64,000 bases of DNA. Origin: Hydra vulgaris. Its lineage: Eukaryota; Cnidaria; Hydrozoa; Anthoathecata; Hydridae. The notes beneath the pieces are model-generated. The model was not told the origin of the DNA and did no database searches. It saw only the letters and a list, made by a program, of their open reading frames with translations. The stretch covers positions 35,584,001 through 35,648,000 of the forward strand of contig NC_088930.1 in assembly GCF_038396675.1 (NCBI RefSeq). Reading direction: 5' to 3'. Shown piece after piece: positions 50,208 to 62,786 of this stretch (positions are counted from its first letter, which is position 1; each line of letters opens with the position of its first letter). A program made the translations under genes and the position numbers.

Positions 50208-50668
50208 ATAATGATCCTATGCAGAAAATTGCAATGATTGGAGGATGGGAACAAAAATGCCCCCTAATTTCATTCCCCGCTACCACCCCAAACGTTAAGC
50301 GTAACTAGTTGATAGAATGTTTTTTATACTATTCTTAACTAGACTTAAATATTAACAATAAATAAATATTAATTTTTATAGTATTATGTCTCCGCGTTTA
50401 AAAATAATGACCATATAAAGTTTAAATCCCCCTCAATTTGAGGAGGTAACAAATTATATATGGTCATAATTTTCGAAGGCTAAGAGATAATACTAAGAAA
50501 CTTAAATTCGATTGATGATTCTAAGTCTAGTTCAGAATAACGCAAAAAATATTTTATCAATTTGTTGCCCCGCACGTTTGAAGTGGGGTAGGGGGGACGG
50601 GGATGAAATTAAAAGGCATTTTTGTTCCCAGCTTCAAATCATCGCAAATTTTTGCAAAGCATCATTAT
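50208..50668. repeat. Inverted-repeat element (MITE), about 461 bp
   Basis: ATAATGATCCTATGCAGAAA at 50208 is mirrored by the sequence ending ATCATTAT at 50668. The arms are about 54 bases and about 80 percent matched, and end at GGGAACAAAAATGCC (50249) and its inverse (50615). It shares phrases with the elements at 32690 and 34334. It lies immediately upstream of the duplicated GTPase locus, whose copy A begins near 50755. Confidence 0.75.
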
Positions 50669-50754
50669 ATGACATAAGCATAAATATACAAATGTTTGAA
50701 GTTTGTTCCGTGTCTGAAAGTTAGATATTTCTAGAAGTTAGCTGTTTCACTAAA

Positions 50755-52532
50755 AAATGGTGGACCCATCACTGCAAGTGCACAAATCGTGTTATTCACC
50801 TGACTGTGAAGGATATTTTCAATAAGAAAAGTAGGACACTAGATTTCCGTGAAGAAATATGTGATAATGAAATCAGTTTTGAATTTTCAAAATCAGAATA
50901 AGAATATAATTTAAAAGAGTTTGGAAAAGATGAACTATAAGTTGAAAATTATGAACAAGACCACTATATCATTATTCAGCCGTATTACGAACAGCCCATA
51001 AAAGAAAGTTTAAAAATTGGAAGTTTTTAAAAATCAAATATTCGAAACTGCGGTAATTTGAAACAAAAATAATCTCACGTGTCACAACTGTCATATTTTG
51101 TGATAGTTCATTGAAAACTATCGAATAACAATATTTGTTTTTGCTAGCGCTATCTTTTCATTTAAACAATACGTTAAACATCAATCTACGCATTTGTACT
51201 TGCTTATTTCAAGAATCCTATAAAAAAAATTTAGCAATAAAAAAATATTGAAATCTTCATAAATAAGCTCAAGTATTTTCAATGAATAATCAAAAGCAAA
51301 AAGTTGACAAGAAAGTTATTATTCTTGGAAACTCAAGTGTTGGTAAATCATGTCTTATTAATCGTTACATGAATGAAACTTTTTCTGAAAACATGCCAAA
51401 CACTGTAGGCTGCTGCTACTTTTCAAAACAATGGGGCAAAAAAAACATTGCTGTATGGGACACTGGAGGAGAAGAAAGGTATAATGCTACAACAAATTTT
51501 TATTGTCGTTATGCCCATGCCGTAATACTTTGCTACTTTTTGAATGATCGTTCAAGTTTTGAAGCCATTGATACAAAATTTGTGCCTTTGCTTTCTTCAG
51601 TGTCAGAAAATTGTTTGATAGTTTTAGCTGGAACAAAACTTGACTTATTAAATTCATCTTCTGTTAATAATTCGAACCAAAGAGCTGTTTTACCTGAGGA
51701 AGCTAGAGCAAAATCACTTGAGTTAACGCAAAGGTTTAATTCTCCTGTTCATCCAAAAGGAAAACTGCCTGTTTTTGAAACAAGTGCAAAAGAAAATATT
51801 CAAGTTCACGAATTATTTGAGTTTGTGTTTGACATTTTAGTACATGAAACATGTTCCCAATTAGAACCTGATACTCCAAATAAAACAGTTACTTTAGAAG
51901 TCTCTCATTCTAACAAATTTGAAAAGAAATGCTGTTAAATGTTTGAACCTATATATTGATATATAATAAACTGCAAACTAAAAATATAATAATTTACATT
52001 TTTTATATACAAAAGAATGATCAACTATTGCAAATGAATTGTCTTTCAACTCTCTATTAAAAGATATGTCGTTTTTCCTAAGTTAAATAAAAAAACTACA
52101 TTAAAATGTAAATTTGCAACAAGAAACGTAACTTTTAAATTAAATGAGAATAATAACTTATAAAAGATGTCTTTCTTATTTCCAAAATTTAATTTTTTTT
52201 TGCTTGTTTGATCCTTAAATTTTTTTTCTTTTTAAAGCAAATCTAAATGTAATTTTGTTAGTATCATGGTTTTAACGCGTAACTATTGAAGTTTAGAAGA
52301 GCTATTTTTCTGTGCCACCACTTATATTATAATATTTAAATATCGAATTTAATGCTGCTGCTCCTGTTCCATTACTCATATGAACGTGTTTGCACAGAAC
52401 TCACGGCAGCCGTTAAACCCGAAATATTGGCGAAAAAAAGTAGCAGCGGTTTTTATATAAGAAAATGTAAAAAAAAGTGTATACAAATATCTAATTCATG
52501 CAAACTTCAAATTATGTAAAATTAAAACATTT
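50755..52532 (+). repeat. Segmental duplication copy A, first part
   Basis: Sequence from GTGGACCC at about 50760 through the GTPase gene and its 3' flank matches copy B (56868-58228, 61083-61225, 62787-63075) at roughly 90 percent or more by eye. It is interrupted at 52532 by the Sola-like element and resumes at 55682. Confidence 0.88.
51282..51938 (+). CDS. Rab20-like small GTPase, copy A
   Basis: The ORF is an uninterrupted 218 codons, one exon, starting ATGAATAATCAAAAGC. G1 is GNSSVGKS (residues 16-23). The switch I Thr is in NTVGCCYFSKQWG (41). G3 is WDTGGEER (59-66). G4 is GTKLDL and G5 is ETSAKEN. The protein ends KKCC, a double-Cys geranylgeranylation signal, so membrane attachment is expected. 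The YFxKQWG stretch before WDT and FYCRYAHAVILCY resemble animal Rab20, a Rab of endosomes and phagosomes. Canonical Rabs have WDTAGQE; here Ala is Gly and the catalytic Gln is Glu, so intrinsic GTP hydrolysis may be slow. Copy B lies 5.5 kb downstream in the same orientation with 15 substitutions. No intron is seen. A retrogene origin or a merely intronless gene are both possible. Confidence 0.88.
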   Translation: MNNQKQKVDKKVIILGNSSVGKSCLINRYMNETFSENMPNTVGCCYFSKQWGKKNIAVWDTGGEERYNATTNFYCRYAHAVILCYFLNDRSSFEAIDTKFVPLLSSVSENCLIVLAGTKLDLLNSSSVNNSNQRAVLPEEARAKSLELTQRFNSPVHPKGKLPVFETSAKENIQVHELFEFVFDILVHETCSQLEPDTPNKTVTLEVSHSNKFEKKCC

Positions 52533-55500
52533 CGCGACGTTAGAATTATCTTGTTCTATCTCCACTTTTTGAAAAAATCGAATTTTTATAGTTTTTGAAT
52601 AGTTTTGCACTGTGTTTTTCTATTTTATTTATATTGAAAATATATAAAACTTTTAATACGGTGTTGCATGCCATAATGCATTGTTCTATCTCCTAAATAA
52701 GCAAATTTGAAAATGTTATCTTATTTTAACTCCGATCAACCAATCATATATTTACAATTACATATTTGTACGGAATAATTTTGTTGTTATTGTAATTTTC
52801 AAAATGGCAACTAAAAATATTGACCAAAAAATGGAACATGCTCTAAATCAAAGCGAAGGTATTTTTTCACTTAATTAGCGTTATAATTTTGCCAATTTTT
52901 TATTTTGATTATCCAGAATGCATAAAAAACAAAATAATTTATTATTCATGCATCCTAGATAATCAAGTAAAAAAGGTAATGGAGTTTTTTAATCTTTAGA
53001 GTCGCTTGGTATTACACCTTTTAGTAGGTCACCCCATGGTGGAATATCTAGAAAACGTAAAGCTGATACGAGTAATTGGAAACAAAATATAAGAAAAATG
53101 CAACGTCAGTCGGGCAAGGCTTATAAAAATTCAAAAGGTAAACAAGTGCTTGAAAGATCTATCGCAACGCTAAAAAGTTGCAGAAATTGTAAGTTCAAAT
53201 GCTCTACTAATATAACTGAGATCGAGCGTCAAGTTATATTTGATAACTTTTGCACCTTAGATGATGACGGTAAAAAACATTTTTATTCAAAAACTACCGA
53301 AAAACTAGAGAAAAAACGCTGTCGGACAGCTGCTGGTAAAAATTCGAGAAGAAAAATGTCTTATTATTATAGCTTCTTTGTTTCTAATACACAATATAGA
53401 GTTTGTAAATCCTACTATCTTTCAACATTGAATATTAGTAGCCAAAGAAAATTTTACTTTCACAAATTCGCAATCAAAATTTGGAAGACATGTAAAAAAA
53501 AGCTTACCCGAAGATTCTAAAAAAGTTGTACGAGACCATATAAATCTTTTCCCAAGAATTGAGGCCCATTATTGCAGGAAAAAGACATTTAAAGAGTATA
53601 TGGAAGGATCACTTAATATAGGTAAACTGTATGATCTTTTTAAAATATATTATGATGAAAATGACTATATACCAGTAAAAGAACATATGTATCGTTATAT
53701 CTTTAATCTACTCGTTAATCACGAGTTCAACATAGAATTTCAAAAACCAAAGAAAGCTTTATGTGACACATGCTTTGAATATTGCAACATTGTTAATGCA
53801 AGCAATGAGCAGACAGATAGTTATAATAAGCACATAGCATCAAGGAATGATACCAAAACTGAAGGTGAAAAAGATCGTCAAAATGCTGATCCTAAAACTG
53901 CAGTTGTTTGTATTGATCTTGAAAATGTTTTAAGTTTGCCTCGAGCTAATGTTGGAAACTTTTATTACAAACGGAAACTTTCAAATTATAACTTAACTGG
54001 TCATTGTTCGCTTAACAAGAAAGGTTATTGCGTCCTTTGGCATAAAGCTATGGCTGGTCGTGGAGGAAATGATCTTGCCAGTGCTGTAACATGTCTGCTT
54101 CTGAAAATCATGGATGACCTTGACATAAATAAGTTCATAATTTGGTTCGATTCATGTGTACCACAAAACCGCAATAGTTTCATGTCAGCAGCTTTATGTG
54201 AATTTATTATACGATACCCACAAATTAAAGTCATTGAGCAAAAGTTCTGCGAGCCAGGTCACTCCAGCATTCAAGAATGTGATAACATTCATAGTCAAAT
54301 TGAAAAATCTCTCTCTGTTGCAGAAATATTAAGTCCGCTTGGACTAGAAAGAGCTATTAAAAATGTAAACCGTAAAAAACCATTCTCTGTTTACCAAATG
54401 CAATTAAAAGATGTGAACAATTTTTCAGTTGTTGCTGGTTTTTCAAGTTATAAGTTAGTGCCTTATACAAGAGTTAAAAATCTTGTTTATCGAAACGGAC
54501 TGCCATACCATGTTTTTTTTAAAACCTCATTTTCAGACAATTATTCACAAGCTCGTATTAATAAATTTGTCAAGCGAGCAGCATCAAGCATTATTACCAA
54601 ACCATTAAAGACAGATATACCAATGGCAGCTTGCTTACGTGCTCCTTATCAGTCTTTATCTGCTGAAAAAGCCAATGATATCACTTCCATGTATTCATAC
54701 ATGCCTGCTGTTGATATTGCATTTTACAAAGCATTAATAAAGTGATTTTATATATGACTTTCTCTGTTATTTATTTAGTATTGATATATAAAACATATAG
54801 TTATTATTATTATTTAGAAATCTTGATAAAATTCCTTATTTAGCTTATTATTTATAATAGTTTTTAACAAATACTTAAACTCTTGTAATAGAATCACAGG
54901 TATACGAAAAATAAAATCAAGTTCATCTTGCATGTTGTTTTTAATTAGATTAGTTTAATTGTTGTGTTAATATTTGTAAGACTTAAATAATTGATAGAAA
55001 ATTTTAAAAAAGCTATTTCTTTGATAAATATTTTTTATCCCTTTCCTATACGCTATATATTACCCTTTTTTTATTATGTAGCGAAGTGTTCTGTTTTAAA
55101 TTAGATGTCTTAGTCTTGTTCAGAGCCGGCGCGAACAGGTATCAAACAAACTTGTAAGAACAGTCCAATAGCTAGTGGGTCGGAGCCCCTCCCAAAATAA
55201 ATTTTAAAAAATTCCGTTTTTAGGTATTACGAAAAAAAATTCCTTTTACTTTAAAAAGAGTTCCCATAGATTCGCCGGGTCCCAACAAACCCTAATTTAG
55301 GGGCGTGGGGGTGCAACAGCACTGCGTAAGAAGAATGACTACCTAGAACAAAATTTTATCGATTTTCAACATGTCTTTGTTAAAAAATATAGTTAATATA
55401 TTTAATATATAAGATGTAACAAAATAATATTTTTGCATTTTGCAAAATACCAAAGTTATTTTGTTCTATCTCCAAAAGTGGGTGGGAAAATATGGGCGTT

Positions 55501-55681
55501 AGCGAAATTTTTATAAGTTTTTTTTATTTAAAAATAAACAACGGAACAATCATAAATCTAAAGAAAATCTTTAATTCCCAAATAGTTTTTTCAACTTAGC
55601 AGCAAACAAACTCAAACTTTGACATCGATTTTCTCAGTTTGCAAAAACATGGACTTAGAACAAGATAATTCTAACGTCGCG
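52533..55681 (+). mobile_element. DNA transposon with 26-bp TIR and 4-bp TSD (Sola-like?), 3149 bp
   Basis: CGCGACGTTAGAATTATCTT at 52533 is mirrored by AAGATAATTCTAACGTCGCG ending at 55681; the arms match for about 26 bases. ATTT flanks both ends (52529-52532 and 55682-55685). Copy B of the segmental duplication preserves the empty site AAAACATTTATCAAG around 63070, confirming a 4-bp duplication. The phrase TTGTTCTATCTCC recurs at both subterminal regions (52552, 52682 and 55463). A DDE-like transposase gene with an intron fills the middle. A 4-bp duplication is the hallmark of Sola elements, but the superfamily call is inference. Confidence 0.85.
52804..54745 (+). pseudogene. Transposase of the 52533-55681 element (DDE-like, one frameshift)
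   Basis: Exon 1 is 52804-52858 (MATKNIDQKMEHALNQSE). An intron with GT at 52859 and AG at 52998-52999 follows. Exon 2 continues in frame with SLGITPFSRSPHGGISRKRK and RNCKFKCSTNITEIERQVIF. One frameshift near 53450 breaks the frame, after which it is open to the stop at 54745. Visible motifs: a CDTCFEY cysteine pair (about 53760); AVVCIDLENVLSLPRANV (first Asp); GYCVLWHKAMAGRGGNDLAS; FIIWFDSCVPQNRNSFM (second Asp); PGHSSIQECDNIHSQIEK (candidate third acidic residue). This IDLE, then WFDSCxxQNRN, then GHSxxxxDxxHSxIE order fits an RNase-H-fold DDE transposase. Similar proteins are repetitive in invertebrates. Only one disabling change makes this a relatively young copy. Confidence 0.8.
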
Positions 55682-56843
55682 ATTTATCAAGTTTTACTGT
55701 TTTACTTTTACTTGAAAATTGCATTGCGGCAAAACCTCCTTAATTTTGATTTATAGCATTTAAATAAAGTCTATTTTTTATTAAATGGTGTTAAAAATTG
55801 GCTGTTTAATGCGCCATAGTGATCGAAGTAGTTAGTTCGCTGAACTTCTGAAGTACAACGCAACGGTTCAAATCCTATTGATAGTATAATAATTTTTTCT
55901 AAAACTCTTTTAAAATTTCCAAAATAAAAAAATTAAACTTTATTAAAGTTTTATTACTGTTATATAAGTAACACAAATAAAGATATCATCTACTATATGA
56001 ATAAAAATATAAATAACATATATAAAGATAGCATCTACTATATGAATATAAAGGGAGAGAGTCTTTAATGAGCCTAAAATTTAAATAAACATCAAAACAG
56101 CTGTAGAAATAATTTGCGCATATGTCAGAATGAATGGAAATGGAGACAGAGCTGAACTTATTAGTGTGCTTAGGTAAATAGTTAAGGTAGATTAGGGTAA
56201 TATGAGCACCTTATGCGAAAATTGGAATAATTTCAAAAACAATTAAGCTGGATCAAAAATTTTTGCGAATAAACAATATTTAGGGATCCCTACTCATGAT
56301 CCGTTTAGATATTTAGGCACCCGAAATTTTTCTTAAAAACCCAGAGGTTTTAAAAAAGCAGCAAAAATGCTCACATTACCCAGACTACTTGGTAATATGA
56401 GCACTTTTAATTAGCTCAAAAAAACACATTAATTTTGTAAAAAAAATGCCAACCTGACAATTAGGACAAATTTTTCGATTATTATGATTCGTTTTTAACA
56501 AAACTTATCATTAAAAGATCAAATTTTAAGCCACTTTTTGTTGAAACAATACTAGTATGTTCTCCGCAAGAAAAAAAAAAGAATTAGTTTGTTATTTTTT
56601 CAATTTATAAACTGAAACTTTTGAACGATAAAAATTCAATTTTATTAAATTTAAATTACAGAAAGGTATTTATTCAATTTTATTGAATTTAAATTATAGA
56701 AAACTATTTGTTTATATAATAGTATTGGTAAAATATAAAAAAATTTTACTATATTTTGTATTTATTCAAAAAACCAATTAAAACCACTGCTTTTTCAGGA
56801 TTTTAAACTAAGTAACTTAAATGAAAGTCACAAAGGTATGGAG
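55682..56843 (+). repeat. Segmental duplication copy A, second part
   Basis: From about 55900 to 56843 this matches 63128-63957, for example AGATATCATCTACTATATGA and GCGCATATGTCAGAAT. The part right after the Sola-like insertion continues the pre-insertion sequence. The match ends at GAAAGTCAC (56825 and 63944), after which the two copies differ. Confidence 0.85.
56195..56403. repeat. GGGTAATATGAGCA inverted/direct motif unit (copy 1)
   Basis: GGGTAATATGAGCACC at 56195, its inverse TGCTCACATTACCC at 56368 and a third direct copy GGTAATATGAGCA at 56391. The first pair could be the ends of a 187-bp MITE. The same arrangement recurs at 63362-63570. Confidence 0.65.
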
Positions 56844-57131
56844 TTTGCTCAATGTCTGGAAATTAGCTATTTCAAACACCAAGAAAAAGTGGACCCGTCT
56901 CTGCAGGTGCACGAATCATGCTATTATCATCTGACCGTGAAAGATATTTTCTATAAGAAAAGTAGGAAACTAGAATTGCGTGAAAAAATATGTAAGAATG
57001 AAATCAATGTTGAATTTTCAGAATCAGAATCAGAATATAATTTAAAAGAGTTTGAAAACGATGTACTATACACTGAAATTACGAACAAGATCTCTAAATT
57101 ATTATTTAGCCATATTACGAACAGCCCATAA
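56838..57131 (+). CDS. Hypothetical 97-residue ORF at the start of duplication copy B
   Basis: The ATG at 56838 begins MEFAQCLEISYFKHQEKVDP. Middle residues include two Cys/His-spaced positions (HESCYYHLTVKDIF). The C-terminal half is acidic (NEINVEFSESESEYNLKEFE). It ends before AAAGAAAG at 57131. The corresponding sequence in copy A (about 50755-51000) is recognisable but has stops and frameshifts, so the frame is not conserved between copies. It may be a 5' exon of a gene, a transposon remnant or chance. It lies 306 bp upstream of GTPase copy B. Confidence 0.3.
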   Translation: MEFAQCLEISYFKHQEKVDPSLQVHESCYYHLTVKDIFYKKSRKLELREKICKNEINVEFSESESEYNLKEFENDVLYTEITNKISKLLFSHITNSP

Positions 57132-58228
57132 AAGAAAGTTTAAAAATTGGAAGTTTTTATAAATTAAATATTCGAAACTGCGGTCATTTGAAATAAAAAT
57201 ATTATCATGTGTCACAGCTGTCATGTTTTGCGATTGTTCTTTAAAAACTATCGAATAACAATATTTGTTTTTGCTAGCGCTATCTTTTCATTTAAACAAT
57301 ACGTTAAACATCAATCTACGCATTTGTACTTGCTTATTTCAAGTTTCTAATAAAAGTTTTGCAATAAAAAAATATTAAAGTTTTCGTTTCTAAAGGCACC
57401 GCTTGTATCCATCAATAAAAAGCTCGAGTTTTTTCAATGAATAATCAAAAGCAAAAACCAGACAAGAAAGTTATTATTCTTGGAAACATAGGTGTTGGTA
57501 AATCATGTCTTATTAATCGTTATATGAATGAAACTTTTTCTGAAAATAATACGGGAACTATTGGAAGCTGCTACTTTTTAAAACAATGGGGCAAAAAAAA
57601 TATTGCTGTATGGGACACTGGAGGACAAGAAATGTATAATGCTTTAACAAATTTTTATTGTCGTTATGCCCATGCCGTAATACTTTGCTACTTTTTGAAT
57701 GATCGTTCAAGTTTTGAAGCCATTGACACAAAACTTGTGCCATTGCTTTCTTCAGTGTCAGAAAATTGTTTGATAGTTTTAGCTGGAACAAAACTTGACT
57801 TATTAAATACGTCTACTGTTAATAATTCGAACCAAAGAGCTGTTTTACCTGAGGAAGCTAGAGCAAAATCACTTGAGTTAACACAAAGGTTTAATTCTCC
57901 TGTTCATCCAAAAGGAAAACTGCCTGTTTTTGAAACAAGTGCAAAAGAAAATATTCAAGTTCACGAATTATTTGAGTTTGTGTTTGACATTTTAGTACAT
58001 GAAACATGTTCCCAATTAGAACCTGATACTCCAAATAAAACAGTTACTTTAGAAGTCTCTCATTCAAACAAATTTAAAAGAAAATTTGAAAGGAAATGCT
58101 GTTAAATGTTTGAACCAATATATTGATATATAATAAACTGCAAACTAAAAATATAATACTTTACATTTTTTATATACAAAAGAATGATCAACTATTGCAA
58201 ATGGATTGTCTTTTCAACTTTCTATTAA
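56868..58228 (+). repeat. Segmental duplication copy B, first part
   Basis: This matches 50755-52053 of copy A through the GTPase gene and 120 bp beyond. It is interrupted at TTAA (58225-58228) by the piggyBac element and resumes at 61083. Confidence 0.88.
57437..58105 (+). CDS. Rab20-like small GTPase, copy B
   Basis: 222 codons, uninterrupted, about 93 percent identical to copy A. G1 is GNIGVGKS, so the residue matching Ras Gly12 is Ile here. The switch I region is NTGTIGSCYFLKQWG and keeps its Thr. G3 is WDTGGQEMYN and keeps the catalytic Gln that copy A lacks. G4 GTKLDL, G5 ETSAKEN and the terminal RKCC prenylation motif are present. A four-residue basic insertion (FKRKF for F) near the C-terminus distinguishes it. 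Of the 15 substitutions from copy A, 12 fall in residues 8-70 (P-loop, switch I, switch II); the rest of the fold is nearly identical. The expected role is Rab20-like vesicle traffic. Its piggyBac neighbour starts 124 bp after the stop. Confidence 0.88.
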   Translation: MNNQKQKPDKKVIILGNIGVGKSCLINRYMNETFSENNTGTIGSCYFLKQWGKKNIAVWDTGGQEMYNALTNFYCRYAHAVILCYFLNDRSSFEAIDTKLVPLLSSVSENCLIVLAGTKLDLLNTSTVNNSNQRAVLPEEARAKSLELTQRFNSPVHPKGKLPVFETSAKENIQVHELFEFVFDILVHETCSQLEPDTPNKTVTLEVSHSNKFKRKFERKCC

Positions 58229-58556
58229 CTCTTGTGTGCACAACCGGGTACACGGGTACCCACTACAGCACATTTTTTAATGTAAATAAGTTTGTAGATA
58301 ATATTTTACTTTAGGCATTTAGATATGCATTATATGGCTCAAATTTAACATAGTTGTGCATAAAAAATACCAGAAACAAAAAAATCTCTTAAAATAATTA
58401 AGTTTGAAGTGAACATGCTTTGTAGACGCAACCGGGTACCCTGGTAACCGCAATAAGAAATCTCAAGATTGGTTGAACTTAAAAATTCAGCTATCAATTT
58501 GCTACATTTTTCTAAATAAAATATAAAGTTTATAAAAAAAGTTAACAAAAAAACAC

Positions 58557-60737
<2,181 letters not shown>

Positions 60738-61082
60738 GAAATAAAATTATAGTATTATTATTCAACATTGTGATTCTTCAATAAAATAATACACTAGAAT
60801 TAAATTTATTTTGCTTTTAAAATTCTGCTATTGATAATTTCTCCATAACTCAGTTGTTAATTTTCTATTGTTATCTAAATATTATATTATTCCAGCACTA
60901 TAACTTGAATAATAATTGAAAAACTATTTTAAATAAAACAATATATAACAATAAACATTAAAAACATAATTTAAATTATAGTTTGCATAGAATTTACATT
61001 TTAAAGTCTGAAAAAAAAAGTTGGGTACCCTGGTACCTTGGTTGTCTAACAATGTTAGTAAATTTGGTTGTGTATACAAGGG

Positions 61083-61235
61083 TTACAAGATATGTCGTTT
61101 TTCCTCAATTAAATAAAAAAACTACTTTAAAATGTAAATTTGTAACAAGAAACATAACTATTAAATTAAATGGGAATAATTTTGCTTGTTTGATCCTTAA
61201 ATTTTTTTTTTTTAAAGCAAATCTTAAATCTTTTA
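61083..61235 (+). repeat. Segmental duplication copy B, second part
   Basis: AAGATATGTCGTTTTTCCTC and following sequence match 52061-52247 of copy A, with a 26-bp deletion relative to A. It ends at AAAGCAAATCT where the LINE is inserted. A short repeat of TTTTAAAGCAAAT at the junction suggests a target-site or template-slippage duplication. Confidence 0.8.
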
Positions 61236-61239
61236 AAGC

Positions 61240-62786
61240 AAATAGTTTATGAACAAAAACAAACATTTCCGACTGCCGTAACTTGTGGGGTTCCCCAGGG
61301 CTCTATTTTAGGACCACTGTTGTTCCTAGTGTATATTAATGATTTAAATTTAGCAACAGACCCATTAAATTGTATTCTTTTTGCAGATGACTCCAATCTT
61401 TTTTACTCCCACAGTGATATTAATACACTATTTGAAACAACAAACGAACAATTATTGAAAGTTAATGAGTGGTTCAAAAGTAATAAACTTTCTCTAAATG
61501 TGGATAAAATCAAATTTATTTTGTTCCACAAAGTTAATAAATCAAAAATTATTCCCATCAAATTGCCTAATCTAATAATAAATAACACAAACATTAAAAG
61601 AGAAAACTCAGTAAACTTTCTAGGCGTAATCTTAGACGAACATTTACTTTGGAGTTTACATATAAAAAGTATTGAAAATAAAATATCAAAAAATTTAGCA
61701 ATGATATATAGGGCTAAACCATTTTTAAGCAGTAGTTCTTTGAAAAGTTTATATTTCTCTTTTATTCATTGTTATTTAACTTACTGCAATATTGCATGGG
61801 CAAGTACAAACCATACAAAATTAAAAAAATTGTACTGTAAACAAAAACACGCGTGCAGAATAATTTTTGGAGCTAATAGAACACTACCTTGTGAGCCTCT
61901 TCTGCGTATACTCGGAGCATTAAATATATATAAAATCAACTTACACCAAGTTTTAATGTTCATGTATAAAACAAATTTAGGATTATCTCCTAAAATATTT
62001 CAATCCTATTTTGACAAAATAGTTCATAAATATCCAACAAAATTTTCAAGTAACAACTTTGTTGTCCCAAAATATAATTCAAAACTAACTTCATATTCAG
62101 TTCTTTATCGTGGACCCTACTTGTGGAAAATGTTTCCCAAAATTGTAAATACACATAAAACTAGTATAGAGCAGTTTAAAAATGAATCAAAACAAGCATT
62201 CTTACTTATGGATTTTAATATATCCGATTTTAAATGTTTTTTTTAATTAAAACTCAGATACATAAAATAATTAATACAAAATTATGTCACTGAGTGTATC
62301 AACATTTTTTTTTTTTTTTTTATTGTCTTAATTATGGTATTACCTCTATGACGTTTGCTGATTTATTTACGTTATTTCTATGAAGTTGACTAATTTATTT
62401 TTGTTATTTCTATGGTGTATATTAATTTATTTACTTTTTATTTTTAAATCTTACTTTAAATTTTTAATTCTTAAATAAATGATAATATCTTATTTATTTT
62501 TTCTTATTCTGAAAAAATGATCTTACTCTTTCCTTAAAGTTTTATTCTTTAAGTTTTTCTTTAAATGATAAGGAATTGTTATCTATTTTACTTTTTTACT
62601 TTTTTTTTTTTTTTATAAATGGTTTGTTAACTATAGATATTTAAATATTACGGTTTTTGTAAATACGTGAGAATAGGGCTCGGTGATAAGGCTAAATTAG
62701 TCTTCTTCTTGCCCTGCCAATATTTATTTTTATTTATGTGCTTCGAAAATGTATGTATTATTTAACGGCAAAAAAAAAAAAAAAAA
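61240..62786 (+). mobile_element. 5'-truncated CR1-like LINE insertion
   Basis: The insertion begins within the RT domain (about 61240) and ends with an A17 run at 62770-62786. Copy A has the uninterrupted sequence AAAGCAAATCTAAATGTAAT at 52235-52254. The 3' UTR has an AGGGCT to GCCCT hairpin (62675-62715), homologous in position and loop wording (TGATAAG, then TCTTCTTC) to that at 28917-28961 in the other LINE. Confidence 0.9.
61242..62246 (+). CDS. LINE reverse transcriptase, C-terminal part
   Basis: The frame is open from about 61236. TAVTCGVPQGSILGPLLFLV and FADDSNLFYSHSD show that the RT catalytic box is intact. KLSLNVDKIKFILFHKVN, FLGVILDEHLLWSLHI, CKQKHACRIIFGANRTLPCE and the end FLLMDFNISDFKCFF follow, giving about 330 codons. 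The upstream half of RT (the first catalytic Asp) and the endonuclease are missing through 5' truncation, the normal result of aborted reverse transcription, so no activity is expected. It is close to the minus-strand relic at 23655-25340 (shared CRIIFGAN, HKYPTKFS, NNFV) and more distant from the copy at 26290-28536. No stop interrupts the frame, pointing to recent insertion. Confidence 0.88.
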   Translation: MVYEQKQTFPTAVTCGVPQGSILGPLLFLVYINDLNLATDPLNCILFADDSNLFYSHSDINTLFETTNEQLLKVNEWFKSNKLSLNVDKIKFILFHKVNKSKIIPIKLPNLIINNTNIKRENSVNFLGVILDEHLLWSLHIKSIENKISKNLAMIYRAKPFLSSSSLKSLYFSFIHCYLTYCNIAWASTNHTKLKKLYCKQKHACRIIFGANRTLPCEPLLRILGALNIYKINLHQVLMFMYKTNLGLSPKIFQSYFDKIVHKYPTKFSSNNFVVPKYNSKLTSYSVLYRGPYLWKMFPKIVNTHKTSIEQFKNESKQAFLLMDFNISDFKCFF

